Positions 33,688 through 45,700 are shown, counted from the stretch's first letter. The stretch: DNA of 64,000 bases from Gnetum montanum (GCA_015680685.1 MNCI01014907.1:1351-65350); one strand, 5' to 3'. The notes: generated by a model from the sequence alone, not told the origin. Translations and numbers: made by a program.

Positions 33688-34928
33688 GTGAACTTTGCTT
33701 TGCTTCTAACCAACCATGTCTTCACATCAAGGAATTTTCCAAGTTTTATTCCTAAGAGAACTCGAACTAGGATGGTAGCTAATCAACCCCCAACTCCCTT
33801 CATTAGCAACCCCTTCAACTTCACTAATTATCACAATATCCCAAAATCACTTCAAAATATAAATTTATTTTTCAATCCCACAAACATTACTAGCAATGCC
33901 CTCCAACATAGACAATGGTTTGAACGCTTACTTAAGATCCACAAGATTGTCCAAAATGATGTGGCATGTAGAGTATTTGTGATAACTTTCAGGAGTAAGG
34001 CCACTGAATGGTTCTTAATGCTCCCCAATGCTTCCAATGACTTATGGCAGGAGTTCAAAAATAAGTTTTTGATCCAATTTGACAAATTCACTAGCCCTGC
34101 CCTAGCATCAAGTAACTTCACAAGCTTAAGAAACCTACCTGGGGAGAATGTCTGGGATTACAACCTAAGATTCCTTCACTAGCTAGCCTATGTGCCAAGT
34201 GAGATGTGTCCACAACCCAATGGCATCCTCAACTTTTACCTTTCTACCATTGATCCATTCTTTGCCTATGCCATCAAATTTGATTCAAACATAATGAAAA
34301 TACAGGGAGTAATGGCTAAATCCATGGAGCTAGAAAAAATTACCCTTATGAACAACATTCAAACCTAGTTTGGGATGATAAGCATTAGTAATCCCATGCA
34401 ATCTAATCCTCTACCTCTACCAACTTTCTCAATGGCCAATACTATGTTCCAAACTCCCATTCCCCTTCAAATGACTCAACCTACAAAAAACTACTTTCAA
34501 GATCCCACATCTTCTTCATTCCTATCACCTAACACGTGTTTGAATGATGATCAATCAAAGACCTTAATCCAATCAATCATAAACCCACATGGGATATCCA
34601 ACCCTACTAAACCCTCAACTCAAACTCAAGATCAAATGATCCATATATTAACTTCACTTCAAAAACTTTCCAATGAAGTAGTTGAACTAGAGCGGAATAA
34701 CAAGAAGGATCTTATACAACCAAAAAAGCCAAGTTCATCAGCCGATGATAATTATTGCCACCTCCATAACACGATGCAACATTCTAAGAGGACTTATCCC
34801 CAATTCTTGGAATTATATGGTGATCACATCCAAGGTCAAAAAAATGGAAAACCTCCTATTATGGTCCTTAATGTACCTCATGAAACAAAAAATGAAGAGG
34901 TTTTCTCATTGGAGAAAGTTATGGTAAG
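33688..34928 (+). pseudogene. Element A gag, first part
   Basis: This is the structural capsid polyprotein of a Ty3/gypsy element. The core lies at about 33890-34185 (RQWFERLLKIHKIV, then ATEWFLMLP, FKNKFLIQF and the NVWDYNLRFL tail). It is followed by a Ser/Pro/Gln-rich linker and a zinc-knuckle-like CHLHNTMQHSKRTYPQF, in which the last Cys appears as Tyr. Stops at 34180 and 34366 interrupt it. The frame is cut at 34928 by E2 and resumes in register at 42986 after a 5-base duplication. ATG 33688 is the first Met in this frame; a later Met at 33772 may be the true start. Confidence 0.8.
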
Positions 34929-35754
34929 TGATGAGTTGTGATATCACGTATGTGATATCACATCCATGATATCGCATCCACCCATGCAATATCGTGTACG
35001 CGATATCGCAGCCCACCGCAATGTCTATAAATAAGAGGCAACTTTCCCTATTTTAGATATCTAGACTTAGACCCTTAGCCAAACTATAGTAGTTTTACCA
35101 TTTCAGAGTTAGAATAATTTCCATGTGCCTGCAATAGGAGTCTTAAAGTGAACAGATCTTTATTCGAGAAAATTGTACCTAAGCACACATTTGTGTACGG
35201 AAATAAAGATGAACTTTCTAATAAACCTTGCAACATGTTAACTAAGCTAAATAGGATTGAATTATTGTTAAATATTTAAATGCTTTCCTAGATAAGTAAT
35301 CTCTCTCAACCCTTGACTCTCCTAGTTAAGTGCACTCAGTACGACTACTTTGAGCACGTGTGTAATGCTTGGTAACCTAGTAACAAGTAGCATTTGGTAA
35401 TCCCAATAGCGTTGCATTCATTTAGGGTGTGTGCGACAAGTGGGAATGGATTCTGGTGCTAGGATAATTAGAACTTAGTTACTGAATAGTTAATGAAAGA
35501 TAGTCATTTAGTTCTCTTCACCTTCCCCGCTTAGCATAGGACATTAAAAAGATAAAAGATATAAAAATCATATACCTCAAGCTTACTTAACCATATGACC
35601 GTGACAATACAAGTAAGTTTGGGAAGACATCGATTGATTAACCTTAAGTGTTCCATTAAGGCACGTAAGCATTTAGTCCTTAGAGTTTAATCAGATCAGG
35701 CGTGAGATGCTCGTATTTGTATGGTTGAGTGTAGGGGTACCTCGCCACTCATCA
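34929..35754 (+). mobile_element. E2 5' LTR
   Basis: Ends are TGATGAGT...ACTCATCA. U3 begins with five or more GATATC or near-GATATC words (34939-35010), TATAAATA is at 35026-35033, and AATAAAGATGAAC near 35200 is a polyadenylation-type signal next to an ACACA...TGTGTAC stem. Confidence 0.92.
35026..35033 (+). promoter_or_regulatory. TATA element of E2 5' LTR
   Basis: TATAAATA, conserved as TATAAATA at 42257-42264 in the 3' LTR and in the LTR at 16521-17265. Confidence 0.65.
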
Positions 35755-35772
35755 TTGGTGTTGTTTCCAAGG
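35755..35772 (+). promoter_or_regulatory. E2 primer-binding site
   Basis: TTGGTGTTGTTTCCAAGG directly follows the LTR. The related copy at 17392 reads TTGGCACCATTGCTAAGG. Both look like C-to-T decayed versions of a TTGGCGCCGTTGCC-type site used by some plant Ty3/gypsy lineages. Confidence 0.65.
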
Positions 35773-35871
35773 ACTTAGTTGTTTGTGCGCTACGTAGAAC
35801 ATAGGAAATCATTAACATCGTTGGGACACTAGAATGAACTCTTAGGATTGATCAAAAATAAAAATTAGACA

Positions 35872-36678
35872 ATGGTAAATAGCACACTAAACAAGACAAA
35901 AATGTCTTCTTCTTTGCACAAAAGCATTTCACCGCTTAGGACCAACACTAGAGATAGTCAGCGGCACAACATACATAACCAAGATCTGCCAGTTCCTCAA
36001 CAATTCCATGTGGTATATATTCATTATGATGAATATGTACCCGACTTTACCTTTATTCTCCATGAAGAAAAACAACTGCGTTGGAGAGACTTGGAGGGTA
36101 ACATAGTATTTCCCCCAGACCGAGTAGTCCCCAACATGCTCCTTCATGCTCTCGCACGAATAGGCATGCCACAGTTATATGTAAAGTACGTTACATGTGA
36201 TTATGACACAAGGAACTACCATTCCACAGAAGCACACCATGAAAGGGACTTGTGAAAGGAGAGATACTATACATCGTTGAAGGGCAAAGGACCACATAAC
36301 GCTCCACCCGTCTTAAGGGAAATTAAGAGTGGTGAACCTATTTCAATAGGTTCTCCACAAAATGATGTTCCTCCTCCTAATGATGGTGAGGAGGTGGTAT
36401 ATTAAAACCTTCACTCTGCGATTCACAACCCTGGTTCTGAATCCCATGAACACCAAGTGTTCAATGAGGGAACACAAACACATGATAAGGGTGGGCAGTA
36501 TGATTGTAATCACGATCAAGGCCAAGACCACTTAAGAGAAGGTACGAAACATTATCATGGCAATGGTTCTCCTTCCTCTTTACCTTCATCATTACATTCA
36601 TCCTCTTCTTCTGTATCAGGATGCAATCATAGGGAACCTAACTATGAGGATAAGGGTAAACAAAGTGAAAAACCTTGA
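35872..36678 (+). pseudogene. E2 ORF upstream of gag
   Basis: A coherent coding stretch of about 270 codons, broken by a few stops, precedes gag. It starts at ATG 35872, includes WRDLEGNIVFPPDRVVPNML near 36080-36140, and ends in a His/Asp/Ser-rich acidic tail. I do not recognise the domain. Extra ORFs upstream of gag are known in some plant Tat/Ogre elements, but homology is not claimed. Confidence 0.5.
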
Positions 36679-36819
36679 TGAGAGAGTTGAGAATGAAGAC
36701 AAGCGCATTCTAGAGGATCACAGCATAGAAGAAAGGAAAGTAGGGAACTACGTAGACATCACAAACACTATAAATAAAATGACTACAAAGAACACCTACT
36801 TGCAACCTGAAGCATGTTA

Positions 36820-37860
36820 AACATCACGGAGGTTGTAAGAATACCCACAAGGAACCAAAAAGATAGCAAGATCAAGAGACTAGACATGAATAACATCCCA
36901 CGATTTGAGGGGGGATACAATGCTGATCCTCAGAACCACTTACAAGCATTTCATGATGCATGTGCCTTGCAGAACATTGAGAACTAGTGGCAAAAATTAA
37001 AGTTGTTCCCAAGGACACTAATGACAGAAGCAAAAAGCTGGTACCAGTCCTTAGAATCGAAATCCATTAGAAGGTGGAGTATGATGCTAGAACTATTTAA
37101 TGATAAATATCAAATGTACTGTTGAGTGTCCAACCTGCGAAAGCAAATCCAAGGATGGAATCAGGGAAATCACTAACCCTTGGATGCTACCATGAACTGT
37201 TATTATGCATTGTTACATTATTGCCCGGGCCATGGTTACGCACAACAAGATCAACTATGCCATCTCGTAGATGGGCTTAGGCATGAAACTAGGAGAACCC
37301 TTGGAACATATGCCCAAGGGAGATTATTAGAGCTTAGGTCCCATCAGGTTCATAGATCGTTAGAGCAAGTAGCCAAGGAAGAGGGGGAGCTACATAAGAG
37401 AGAAAGTGCGGAAGAGTACAACCACAATCCTTCCCTCCGAAAAAGGGGAGTGAGATTCTGTGAGGAGGAGGAATAGTCATCAGTTGAAGAGATGGAGAAT
37501 AGTAAAACCTTATCGCTCCAAAAATTAACAATAGAGGTGTCAGTGAAGGTAGATCAAATGTGGGACTTCTTAGATAGTAGATTTGAAACTGTTCTCAAAA
37601 TCGTAGAGGAGTCTAAGGAGCGAGGTAGTAACTATGATAAAAAAAGAGGGATTTGGACCATGCACGTAACAAAGGTAAGGGTAAAATGGCCATCACCAAA
37701 GAGGTTGTGGATTCTGATATGGCCAATGATGGTGGATGTGAGATATGCCAATACGACCATCCTAAGGGATGTTGCCCAGTAATCTCACATCTACAAGAGT
37801 CTAGGGTGTATGCACTCAACCCAAGACTTAACAAACGACAAACACCCCGATGGTTACCTT
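36820..37860 (+). pseudogene. E2 gag
   Basis: Capsid-like core: PRFEGGYNADPQNHLQAFHD, then LKLFPRTL, EAKSWYQSL, a Phe-Asn-Asp-Lys-Tyr stretch and the LVDGLRHETRRTL helix. A Cys-rich knuckle (CEICQYDHPKGCCP, near 37737-37780) follows. Stops occur at the expected Trp and Gln positions. The knuckle is in a different frame from the core, so there is also a frameshift. Confidence 0.75.
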
Positions 37861-38419
37861 ATCCCCAAGATCATCCAAGGCAGTTCCACCAACCTTTAAA
37901 GTATTACCCAAGTGGAACTCCACCACAACCTATTGAGCAACACTAGCAGTGGCAATACCCACAGTCATGGGGGATGCCACCACCAAGGCAATAATACCCT
38001 TACTGGCAATCGAATCCATATGGCCATTACATGTAGCAGCCAATCTCTCCACGTGACTCTGCCTATCACGTGACCCCACAACGTCACTACCAAGCTCAAG
38101 AGTATTATAGGACTCCTTCTCTTGGGAGAGACAACCCACAAACATACCATCCTCCAAACCCATCCACAACTCTCACGCTGATAGCTCCATTACCACCCGC
38201 TCCAGCAATGCAAGGGAAACTCCCCACTCAACCATAGCAACATAATGCTCCAAGAGATGTGAACCTTCAACTTGCTGCTAGTTTTGACAACCGTACAAAG
38301 AGAAGATCTTTCTTCAAAACCAATAGTCCAACCAAGCTCTCACAACCACAAGCGGTTGAGCCTTTGAACGCTTCTCCATCAAATAAGGCTTCGGACCTCC
38401 CTTCAAATCAAAAATAGAG

Positions 38420-38893
38420 CTCAATGCACACGGTTGTGTTAACGCATGTTGTCATTGACTGGATTAAGGTGGGCCACCTTCCCAGGAAATTCTTTGATCT
38501 GGGAAGTCCTCTAATCTATCTCCAAGTCACTGGCAATGAACCTTGTAAAGCTCTTCTGGACTAAAGTTCCGAAGTTAACTTAATATCACAAGAGATGTAT
38601 AAAGCCTGGAACTTGCCTCCACTAAAGAAGAGTAATATTCTCTTAGACCTAGTTGACTAGTCCATCATTATTCCCTTGAGATTGGTGGAGGACATCGTTA
38701 CTATTATGTGTGGGTAGTCATACCCAGCTAATTTCCTAGTGATACAAGTAACCAATGACAAAGAGAACTTCCCAATAATAATGGGGAGGGCATGGCTAAG
38801 TACCATAAATGCATGCCTTGGAATCTATGATCTTTCCCTAGAAATATCTAAGGAAAACACTTTTGGGAAGATCAAGAAGAAGAAAGTTCCATG
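38420..38893 (+). pseudogene. E2 aspartic protease
   Basis: This is the retropepsin-like region that would process gag-pol. The order is YLQVTGNEPCKALLD, an active-site segment with TAA after the catalytic Asp (38559-38564, where DSG is expected), EVNLISQEMYKAW, FLVIQVTN and FPIIMGRAWLSTI. Both stop and substitution abolish the site. The frame is interrupted at 38893 by a solo LTR and continues at 40473 with a Gln/Lys-rich stretch to about 40760. Confidence 0.75.
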
Positions 38894-40467
38894 TGTAATG
38901 ACCTAAATCGTCGGTGTAAGGTTGGAAGGGAAATAGACACCGAGAGATCATCGGGCAGCCACAGCTGACCCTGCCTTCACCCGAGGACAAACAAGAAAAG
39001 TAAACGAAGGTAGAGTGCCTTGGAGGGTTTGCACGCAAATCAACCAAGGACTTCCCTGAGCATAAGCTACAACTAGCATTGGGGTTATTGTAAACGATGT
39101 CTTAGAACATGTAAATGCATGTAAAATGTAAACATGAGCCGTAAGACGTAAGAACGTGAGGTGTAAAAAAACGTAAACTATAAACTAAATGTAAACTGAA
39201 TGTAAGCAAAAATGTAAGCAGAACGTAAAACAGAAAATGGAAATAATGTTTGGTTGGCAAAACATAAATGATCTATTGCGTAGAAAGGATGTGCATCGGT
39301 CAAAGCATAGCTGCGTGTAGATGGCAGGTCGAATGCCTAGCCCCAAGGTGATGTAACGTGATGATGAGATGATGTGATGTGGTGAATGTGAGAAATTCTT
39401 GGATGCCAACAGTCAGGTGTGTCTAGCATCCAAGGATTGCAGGTTCTGTCCTCTCTCAGAATTGCCAATCTCTCCAATTTTGCCTCCCCCATTTATGTGA
39501 ATTGACAAGGTATTTATAGGGTTGGGCCGGGCTCGGGCACAAAATTCAAGAATGAAATCAACAACTGGGAGATGAGAGGAAAGCAGATCTAGTGACATGT
39601 ATCCAATGGATAGTTGTGCATGAGTTGGATGTCTGTTGGCGAGAGTTGGATTTGTGTCAGATAGTTGTGCACGAGTTGGATGTGTGTTGGCAAGCTACAT
39701 TCTTGACCAGGTACATTGCATTTTACAATTTGTGGGTTATTCAAGCCCATGAAAGTACATTTAATTTAGACCGTGGAGGCCTAACATGCCCACAAATGGG
39801 ATTTACAATGAAATGTACAACAAGAGAAATTTGACTACCCAGTGTGACCTACAATGTGACCTCAAAAACTTGTAATTTTGAGCTCAAATATGGAATTTCC
39901 AAAGGCAGGGTCCCATAGTATCAATAGTGGACCTTTAGGATGACTTGCACCCTTGAAATCAAGTCATGTTGACTTAGTTGTGAGGCTCTAAAAGTTGGTG
40001 ACGGTGATCCTTATGCTGTGCATCATCTGAAAACGTAACCCTAGTGCCACCAAGTCAAAATGGCATATTTGAGGCCCAAATCTTGGTTTTCTGGAGGCTG
40101 GGAGCTGCTGGGGACCTTGGTGAAGGTCATGGGGGGGTCCTTGTGCTCAATTTTGGCCTATTTTAACTCAATTTTAGGGCTCCAAATGTTGGTGACGCTG
40201 ATCCTTATGCTGTGCAGCGTCTGAAAAAGTAACTAAAGTGTACTTGGCCAAAACCAAACATTTTGAACCCGCAACTTTTGATTCTAGATGCTGGAAATTA
40301 GTGCAATCACTTGTGGGCCCTGGGGGAACCTTTCTTGTTGAATCATGGGCCTTCGGGGGCTGTTTTGGAGGCCTCCAAGTTTGGTCATGTTGTACTCATG
40401 TTGGGTAGTAGCATGACTTCACTTGATTCTTGTCTAAAAGTGCTAGGCCAAAATTAGTGGTGTTTCA
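38894..40467 (-). mobile_element. Solo LTR in reverse orientation inside E2
   Basis: On the minus strand it begins TGAAACACCAC (40467) and ends in GTCATTACA (38894), with the same U5 words as the E5 and E3 LTRs (AAGTCCTTGG, CTCTACCTTCG, GACGAT). It is flanked by perfect CCATG duplications (38889-38893, 40468-40472), and no internal region is present. Internal repeats include a roughly 200-bp unit (TTGGTGACGGTGATCCTTAT at 39993 and its variant at 40190) and GTAAA-rich words at 39115-39235. Confidence 0.9.
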
Positions 40468-40864
40468 CCATGCATAACATACAGTGATATAGAGGGTGAT
40501 GGCGTACAAGAATGTTCATCATTACCTGCATGCAATCGGTGTGCCTAGGAAGTTAACATACAAAAGTGCTTGTATGTAGCAACCACACAACAAAAAGACA
40601 CCCAATGGTTGATAGCTAATCAAGAGAGAAACTCACCAATGTGCATGGGACTAACTAGGGGACCAACTTGCACCCACGTAGAAGGCATAGATGCACTAGA
40701 GCAAGATTTTCGTTGACTTCCAAACCTTACCTTGAAAACATCAATTAGGGGAAGTTGGAAAATCTTAAAAAATTCAAACAAATACTTCGATAAGAGAATA
40801 CTACTTAGTGTGCAATAGACCAAACCTTACCATGAATCTAGAATGGTTAATGCACATAACACAT

Positions 40865-41357
40865 NNNNNNNNNNNNNNNNNNNNNNNNNNNNNNNNNNNN
40901 NNNNNNNNNNNNNNNNNNNNNNNNNNNNNNNNNNNNNNNNNNNNNNNNNNNNNNNNNNNNNNNNNNNNNNNNNNNNNNNNNNNNNNNNNNNNNNNNNNNN
41001 NNNNNNNNNNNNNNNNNNNNNNNNNNNNNNNNNNNNNNNNNNNNNNNNNNNNNNNNNNNNNNNNNNNNNNNNNNNNNNNNNNNNNNNNNNNNNNNNNNNN
41101 NNNNNNNNNNNNNNNNNNNNNNNNNNNNNNNNNNNNNNNNNNNNNNNNNNNNNNNNNNNNNNNNNNNNNNNNNNNNNNNNNNNNNNNNNNNNNNNNNNNN
41201 NNNNNNNNNNNNNNNNNNNNNNNNNNNNNNNNNNNNNNNNNNNNNNNNNNNNNNNNNNNNNNNNNNNNNNNNNNNNNNNNNNNNNNNNNNNNNNNNNNNN
41301 NNNNNNNNNNNNNNNNNNNNNNNNNNNNNNNNNNNNNNNNNNNNNNNNNNNNNNNNN
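40865..41357. other. Assembly gap (493 N)
   Basis: Unknown sequence inside E2 between the protease continuation and the 3' UTR. Frames read across it are artefacts. Confidence 0.99.
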
Positions 41358-41949
41358 AGCCTACAGACTCTTTGAATGTGGGAATGTCAGGGAATTACTG
41401 GCATGAGCCTGCTTTGGGGAGGACCCACTGGCATTCCTATTTGGTGCATCAATTAATTTCGTTCCCTTAAACATTTTTGCAATCAACATTTATTTTTTTC
41501 ATTTCCATCTCTAACATCCATTTCATTAGTGTTTCAGTTGTCTCTTTTTCTCCATTTTTCTTATTCCTCATCTTTTTCCATTCTCTCACTACTGGAGGTT
41601 CGCTCTCAGTCATGGGGGTCCTAGTCCAATTTTTTCGATTTTCTCCTAACCCCTACACCTTGGGTAGTCACTAGTATTATATCTCTAGAATCCACATCAG
41701 CCATATCACAACTCAACCAATGGACCTTACACTTAGGAAAGGTATCAACTTCATTGTGATTCATTTACTCTTGCTAATATAAGACTGTGTTGTGTCTACA
41801 GATGATAATCATACACCAACGAATTAGATCTAGAGGGAAAACTTGGAATGGACTAGTGCTGGAGCAGTTATGCAAGGAACAAGAACAATGGCGCAATTAT
41901 GGATAGACAACGGAAGGCACAATCTTGGCGTCGACAGCAACAAACTTCA

Positions 41950-41986
<37 letters not shown>

Positions 41987-42187
41987 AGCTACCAAATAAG
42001 GCTAGATGTCAAATATGTATAGTGTTCACTCTTGTTGTCATGAACACTAATATTTTCATGTGTTGTAATGATGATCCGTTCACATGTCACCCCATTCACC
42101 ATTAGTATCATTCAAGTCAATGATCCCATACCTTCCCAATATTTTGTAAGGAACACAAGGACGATTTTTCATTCAGTCATGGGGGTA
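41358..42187 (+). mobile_element. E2 3' UTR with CT microsatellite and purine tract
   Basis: Pyrimidine-rich DNA (41470-41600) is followed by the block found reversed at 6254-6790 and 28437-29050, including a CT run at 41953-41980. The plus-strand primer tract ATGGGGGTA directly precedes the 3' LTR. Confidence 0.75.
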
Positions 42188-42985
42188 TGATGAGCCATGA
42201 TATCGCATCCACTCATGCCATATCGCATATGCAATATTACAGCCCACCACAATGTCTATAAATAAGAGGTAGCTTTCCCTATTTTAGGTATCTAAACTTA
42301 GACCCTTAGCCAAACTATAGTAGTTTTCCCATTCCAGAGTTAGAATAATCTCCATGTGTCTGTAGTAGGAGTCTTAAAGTGAATGAATCTTTATTCGAGC
42401 AAATTGTACCTAAGCACACATTTGTGTACGACAATAAAGATGAACTTTCTGATAAACCTTGCAGCATGTGGACTAAGCTAAATAGGATTTAATTATTGTT
42501 AAATATTTAAATGCTTTCCTAGATAAGTAATCTCTTTCAACCCTTGACTCTCCTAGTTAAGTGCACTCCATACGACTGCTTCAAGAACGTGTGTAACACT
42601 TGGTAACCTAGTAACGAGTAGCACTTGGTAATCCCAACAGTGTTGCACTGGTTCAGGGTGTGTGTGGCAAGTGGGAACAAATGCTGGTGCTAGGATAATT
42701 AGAACTTAGTTAGTGAATAATTAATGAAAGTTAGTCATTTAGTTCTCTTCACCTTCCCCTCTTAGCATAGGACATTAAAAAGATAAAAGATATAAAAATC
42801 ATATACCTCAAGCTTACTTAACCACACAACTGTGACAATACAAGTAAGTTTGAGAAGACAACGATTGATTAACCTTAAGTGTTCCATTAACGCGCGTAAG
42901 CACTTAGTCCCTGGAGTTCAACCGGATCATGCATGAGATGCTCGTATTCATATGGTTGAGTGTAGAGGTACCTCGCCACTCATCA
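42188..42985 (+). mobile_element. E2 3' LTR
   Basis: TGATGAGCC...ACTCATCA. It is co-linear with the 5' LTR but 28 bases shorter at the GATATC cluster; TATAAATA is at 42257-42264. GTAAG follows as the target duplication. Confidence 0.92.
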
Positions 42986-43859
42986 GTAAGCAACCCCAAC
43001 CCACATAACGCTTACTACCGTGGACTTAGTGACATCATGAATAACACACAGCAACAAACTAGGACTGACCCTTATACTCCTCCAAACATAAGAGCTCCTA
43101 GTCAAAGTAACATAAATACTCAAATTGAGTCATCCCAAACAAACACCCCACAATGACCAAATCCACCTTCTATACTTAGAAGAACTCCACCTCAACAAGA
43201 AGTCAAATATGTACCTAAGACTTACGATGTAGTTGAGGATTTGAAGACAATTAAATCTAACATCTCCATGTATGACCTTTTACAATTTAATGAAATGAAA
43301 GAGGTATTTCAAGAGATAGTTCGTAAACTAGAAACTAATAAAGAAAACCCCCAAACCGCTAAAAAGAAAGTTCACTTCACAAAAATTCCTAACACCTTAT
43401 CAGTACAAAATGTAAATAATTCAATGATGAGTAGGAAAGAACAACCTCCTTTCCTAAAAACTCTAATTATTTTAAGAAACAATGTTCACAATTATTTGAT
43501 GGATTCTGGAGTAACTCTTAATATCATGCCAGTTGAGGTATGTAAGACTTTAGGAGCACAAATGATATCACAAATGAAAAATGTGATTCAACTCGATGGG
43601 TCCAATGTACCTATAGTAGGGTCATTAAAAGGAGTGAAAGTGAAACTTAAACAATACCCTACATTCACATGTTACACAGATATCCTACGAGTTGACATGT
43701 CACCTACCTATGGTGTGCTCCTATCTAGAACTTTTGCAGCCAAGTTTGGGGGCTTCTTTAGGTCAGATTTCTCAGAGTTATTAATCCCTATCAAAGGAAA
43801 ATCTGAATACATGACTATACCTTAAGAACCCTTCTATAAACAAGTAGTTACATCCTTAG
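42986..43859 (+). pseudogene. Element A gag end and protease
   Basis: After E2, the element A reading frame resumes in the same register (SNPNPHNAYYRGLSD) and runs to a TGA at 43154-43156, then continues to the protease. The active site DSG is intact at 43502-43510 (YLMDSGVTLNIMP). It is followed by the flap-side block TYGVLLSRTFAAKFGG and a stop at 43823-43825 where the family normally reads on. The sequence is cut at 43860 by the E3 LTR, so pol of element A should lie beyond the window. Confidence 0.8.
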
Positions 43860-45653
43860 TAAAACACCCTAAATTTTTAAGTCATTCTTGCTTCACCGGG
43901 TCTTTAAAATTCAAGCAGTTTCATGACACTTCGACAAGAAATGGATGCTCTGAGTTTAGACTATCCAGTTTGGCAAGTTTTCTATGCCCAATGTTGACAG
44001 GCTCAACGGACTCTCTAGCCTGCCCACCTGGGTAGCTCATCCAGCTAATAGCCTACTCAGAAGCGATGCGTGGAGCTATCGATGGTGCTCAGGATGCATG
44101 AAACAGTTTGGCAAGTTTTCTAGCTAAGAAGTTTGCTACACTACACTACGCTATGTAGCGTAGCAAGCTTCGAGAGACAGTTATTCAGGTAATCAACTAT
44201 GAACTATTGCAAGACAGACTGCTACACTATGCTACGCTACACAACGTAGCATAGCGTAGCAAGAGCAATCTAAGAGGGCTTAGCTTACTTAGTAATCTCA
44301 ATTACACTCAGTTAGTACCTTTGGCCTTCAAAAATAGTTTCTTCACTCAACCTCAAGCCCTTCAGCAAAGCTCCTCTCACTAGAAAAGTAGCATATCAAG
44401 CAAAAATCAAGTTATAATGCCTGCTACGTAGCGTAGCACAGCATAGCAACGATGCAAGAACAACAAAAGGCATCTCCAAAATGCAGAATTAACAAGTTCA
44501 AAAGCTTCACCTCACAGATGAAAAATGTTGCAGATTGTCAACGTGATCATCAAAGAGACAAGGTTGTAAATTGCAGTTAAGGCCAGCTGCTATGCTGTGC
44601 TACACTACGTAGCATAGCATAGCATAGCAAATAGTTAGCCTATACATTTCAAAGACTTCCAGCACATGCAATCAACACTGAAGAAAATTTCTTCTTCAAA
44701 CTAGTGGCTACGCTATACTACACTACATAGCATAGCACAGCGTAGCAAATTGCTATGGTACGCCAACATGCTACGCTCCATAGCGTAGCATAGTGTAGCA
44801 TGCAACTACGCTATGCCAACATGTTACGCTACACAACATAGCACAGGGTAGCAAGCGGCTACACTACGCAAACATGCTACGTTCCACAGCATAGCGTAGT
44901 AGGCAACAATGCTACATCAATTTTCTTCACTCTTTGTTTGCATCATTGACACACATCTTCAGTTTCAACAACGTGATTGCAGTGTGGCATGCTCATCAAT
45001 CAATCACCTTTGCATGACCATGTGGCATGGACACATCAACACCTTGTGGGACCAGGACACGTGGCATCTAAACCGCATCATTCTCGTGCTCTTAGCCCTA
45101 TAAATACCTCAACGAGCAATGCTCAAAGGCTTGAAAAACTTAAAGGTTAACATTTTCGAAATTTTTGAGCATTGTTGGCATTGGTTGGTAAACTAGCAAT
45201 TTAAAGGGAATTTTTGAACAATTGGCAAGTTTAGTAAACATTTGGCTTGGCAAAGATTAAATTGGAAATCTTGAGTATTGTAAACATTGCTGAGTTGACA
45301 AAGCCAAATAGTGCACATTCCCATCTGGCATTCTATTAGCTCTTTCCTGATGCCTTTGTAGCATTTTGCATTGTTAGCTCTTGGATCCGCATTCAAGCAT
45401 ACAGTTGGCATACATTGTTTTTGCTTCCTTGCATATAATAATCATTATTTTTATGCAAATAAACATTGTTTTCAATTCACACATTTGCAAAAGGTTATAG
45501 TAACACCAATTAAGTCCTTTTATGATCGACCAGACCATTCAAGACACCCCATTTTTATTTATCCAGCACAACCCTCACACGGATCTAGGGTTAAGACTAT
45601 CTAATCGATGACCTCTCGGTCTTTTTCAGCCACCGATGTTTTCGGTCTCTACA
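43860..45653 (+). mobile_element. E3 5' LTR with palindrome array
   Basis: It starts TAAAACACCCTAAA (TG in the 3' copy) and ends GGTCTCTACA before the PBS. Between 44134 and 44905 there are about eight perfect or near-perfect palindromes of the form TGCTACGCTA...TAGCGTAGCA. TATAAATA is at 45099-45106. Confidence 0.9.
45098..45106 (+). promoter_or_regulatory. TATA element of E3 5' LTR
   Basis: CTATAAATACCTCAA, identical in the 3' LTR at 63792-63805. Confidence 0.65.
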
Positions 45654-45659
45654 GTTTTC

Positions 45660-45678
45660 TAGCACTAGAAGGAGGGCC
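45660..45678 (+). promoter_or_regulatory. E3 primer-binding site
   Basis: TAGCACTAGAAGGAGGGCC, i.e. TGGCACTAGAAGGAGGGCC with one G-to-A change, placed six bases after the LTR end. Confidence 0.65.
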
Positions 45679-45700
45679 TTTTGGTGCCTTTTCTGTATTT

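Larger units (their letters stand above)
34929..42985 (+). mobile_element. E2: LTR retrotransposon with both LTRs, family G
   Basis: This is a Ty3/gypsy-type element inserted in element A. It has 5' LTR 34929-35754, PBS 35755, a leader ORF, gag, protease, a 3' UTR with purine tract ATGGGGGTA at 42179-42187, and 3' LTR 42188-42985. A perfect 5-bp target duplication GTAAG flanks it (34924-34928, 42986-42990). No reverse transcriptase, RNase H or integrase is visible. Once the solo LTR and N gap are subtracted, only about 1 kb lies between protease and 3' UTR, so E2 was probably mobilised in trans. The LTRs differ by several substitutions and by 28 bases in length, so insertion is not recent. 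Confidence 0.93.

Noticed and set aside
34939-35010. GATATC-rich stretch as a satellite or origin
   Set aside because: It is confined to the U3 start of family-G LTRs and does not form an independent array.
40808-41470. Long frames across N runs (also 51757-52427)
   Set aside because: They are open only because N codons are not stops.
44134-44905. Regularly spaced palindromic repeats resembling a CRISPR array
   Set aside because: No constant repeat-spacer periodity, no cas genes, plant nuclear context, and the same array lies in both LTRs of E3.
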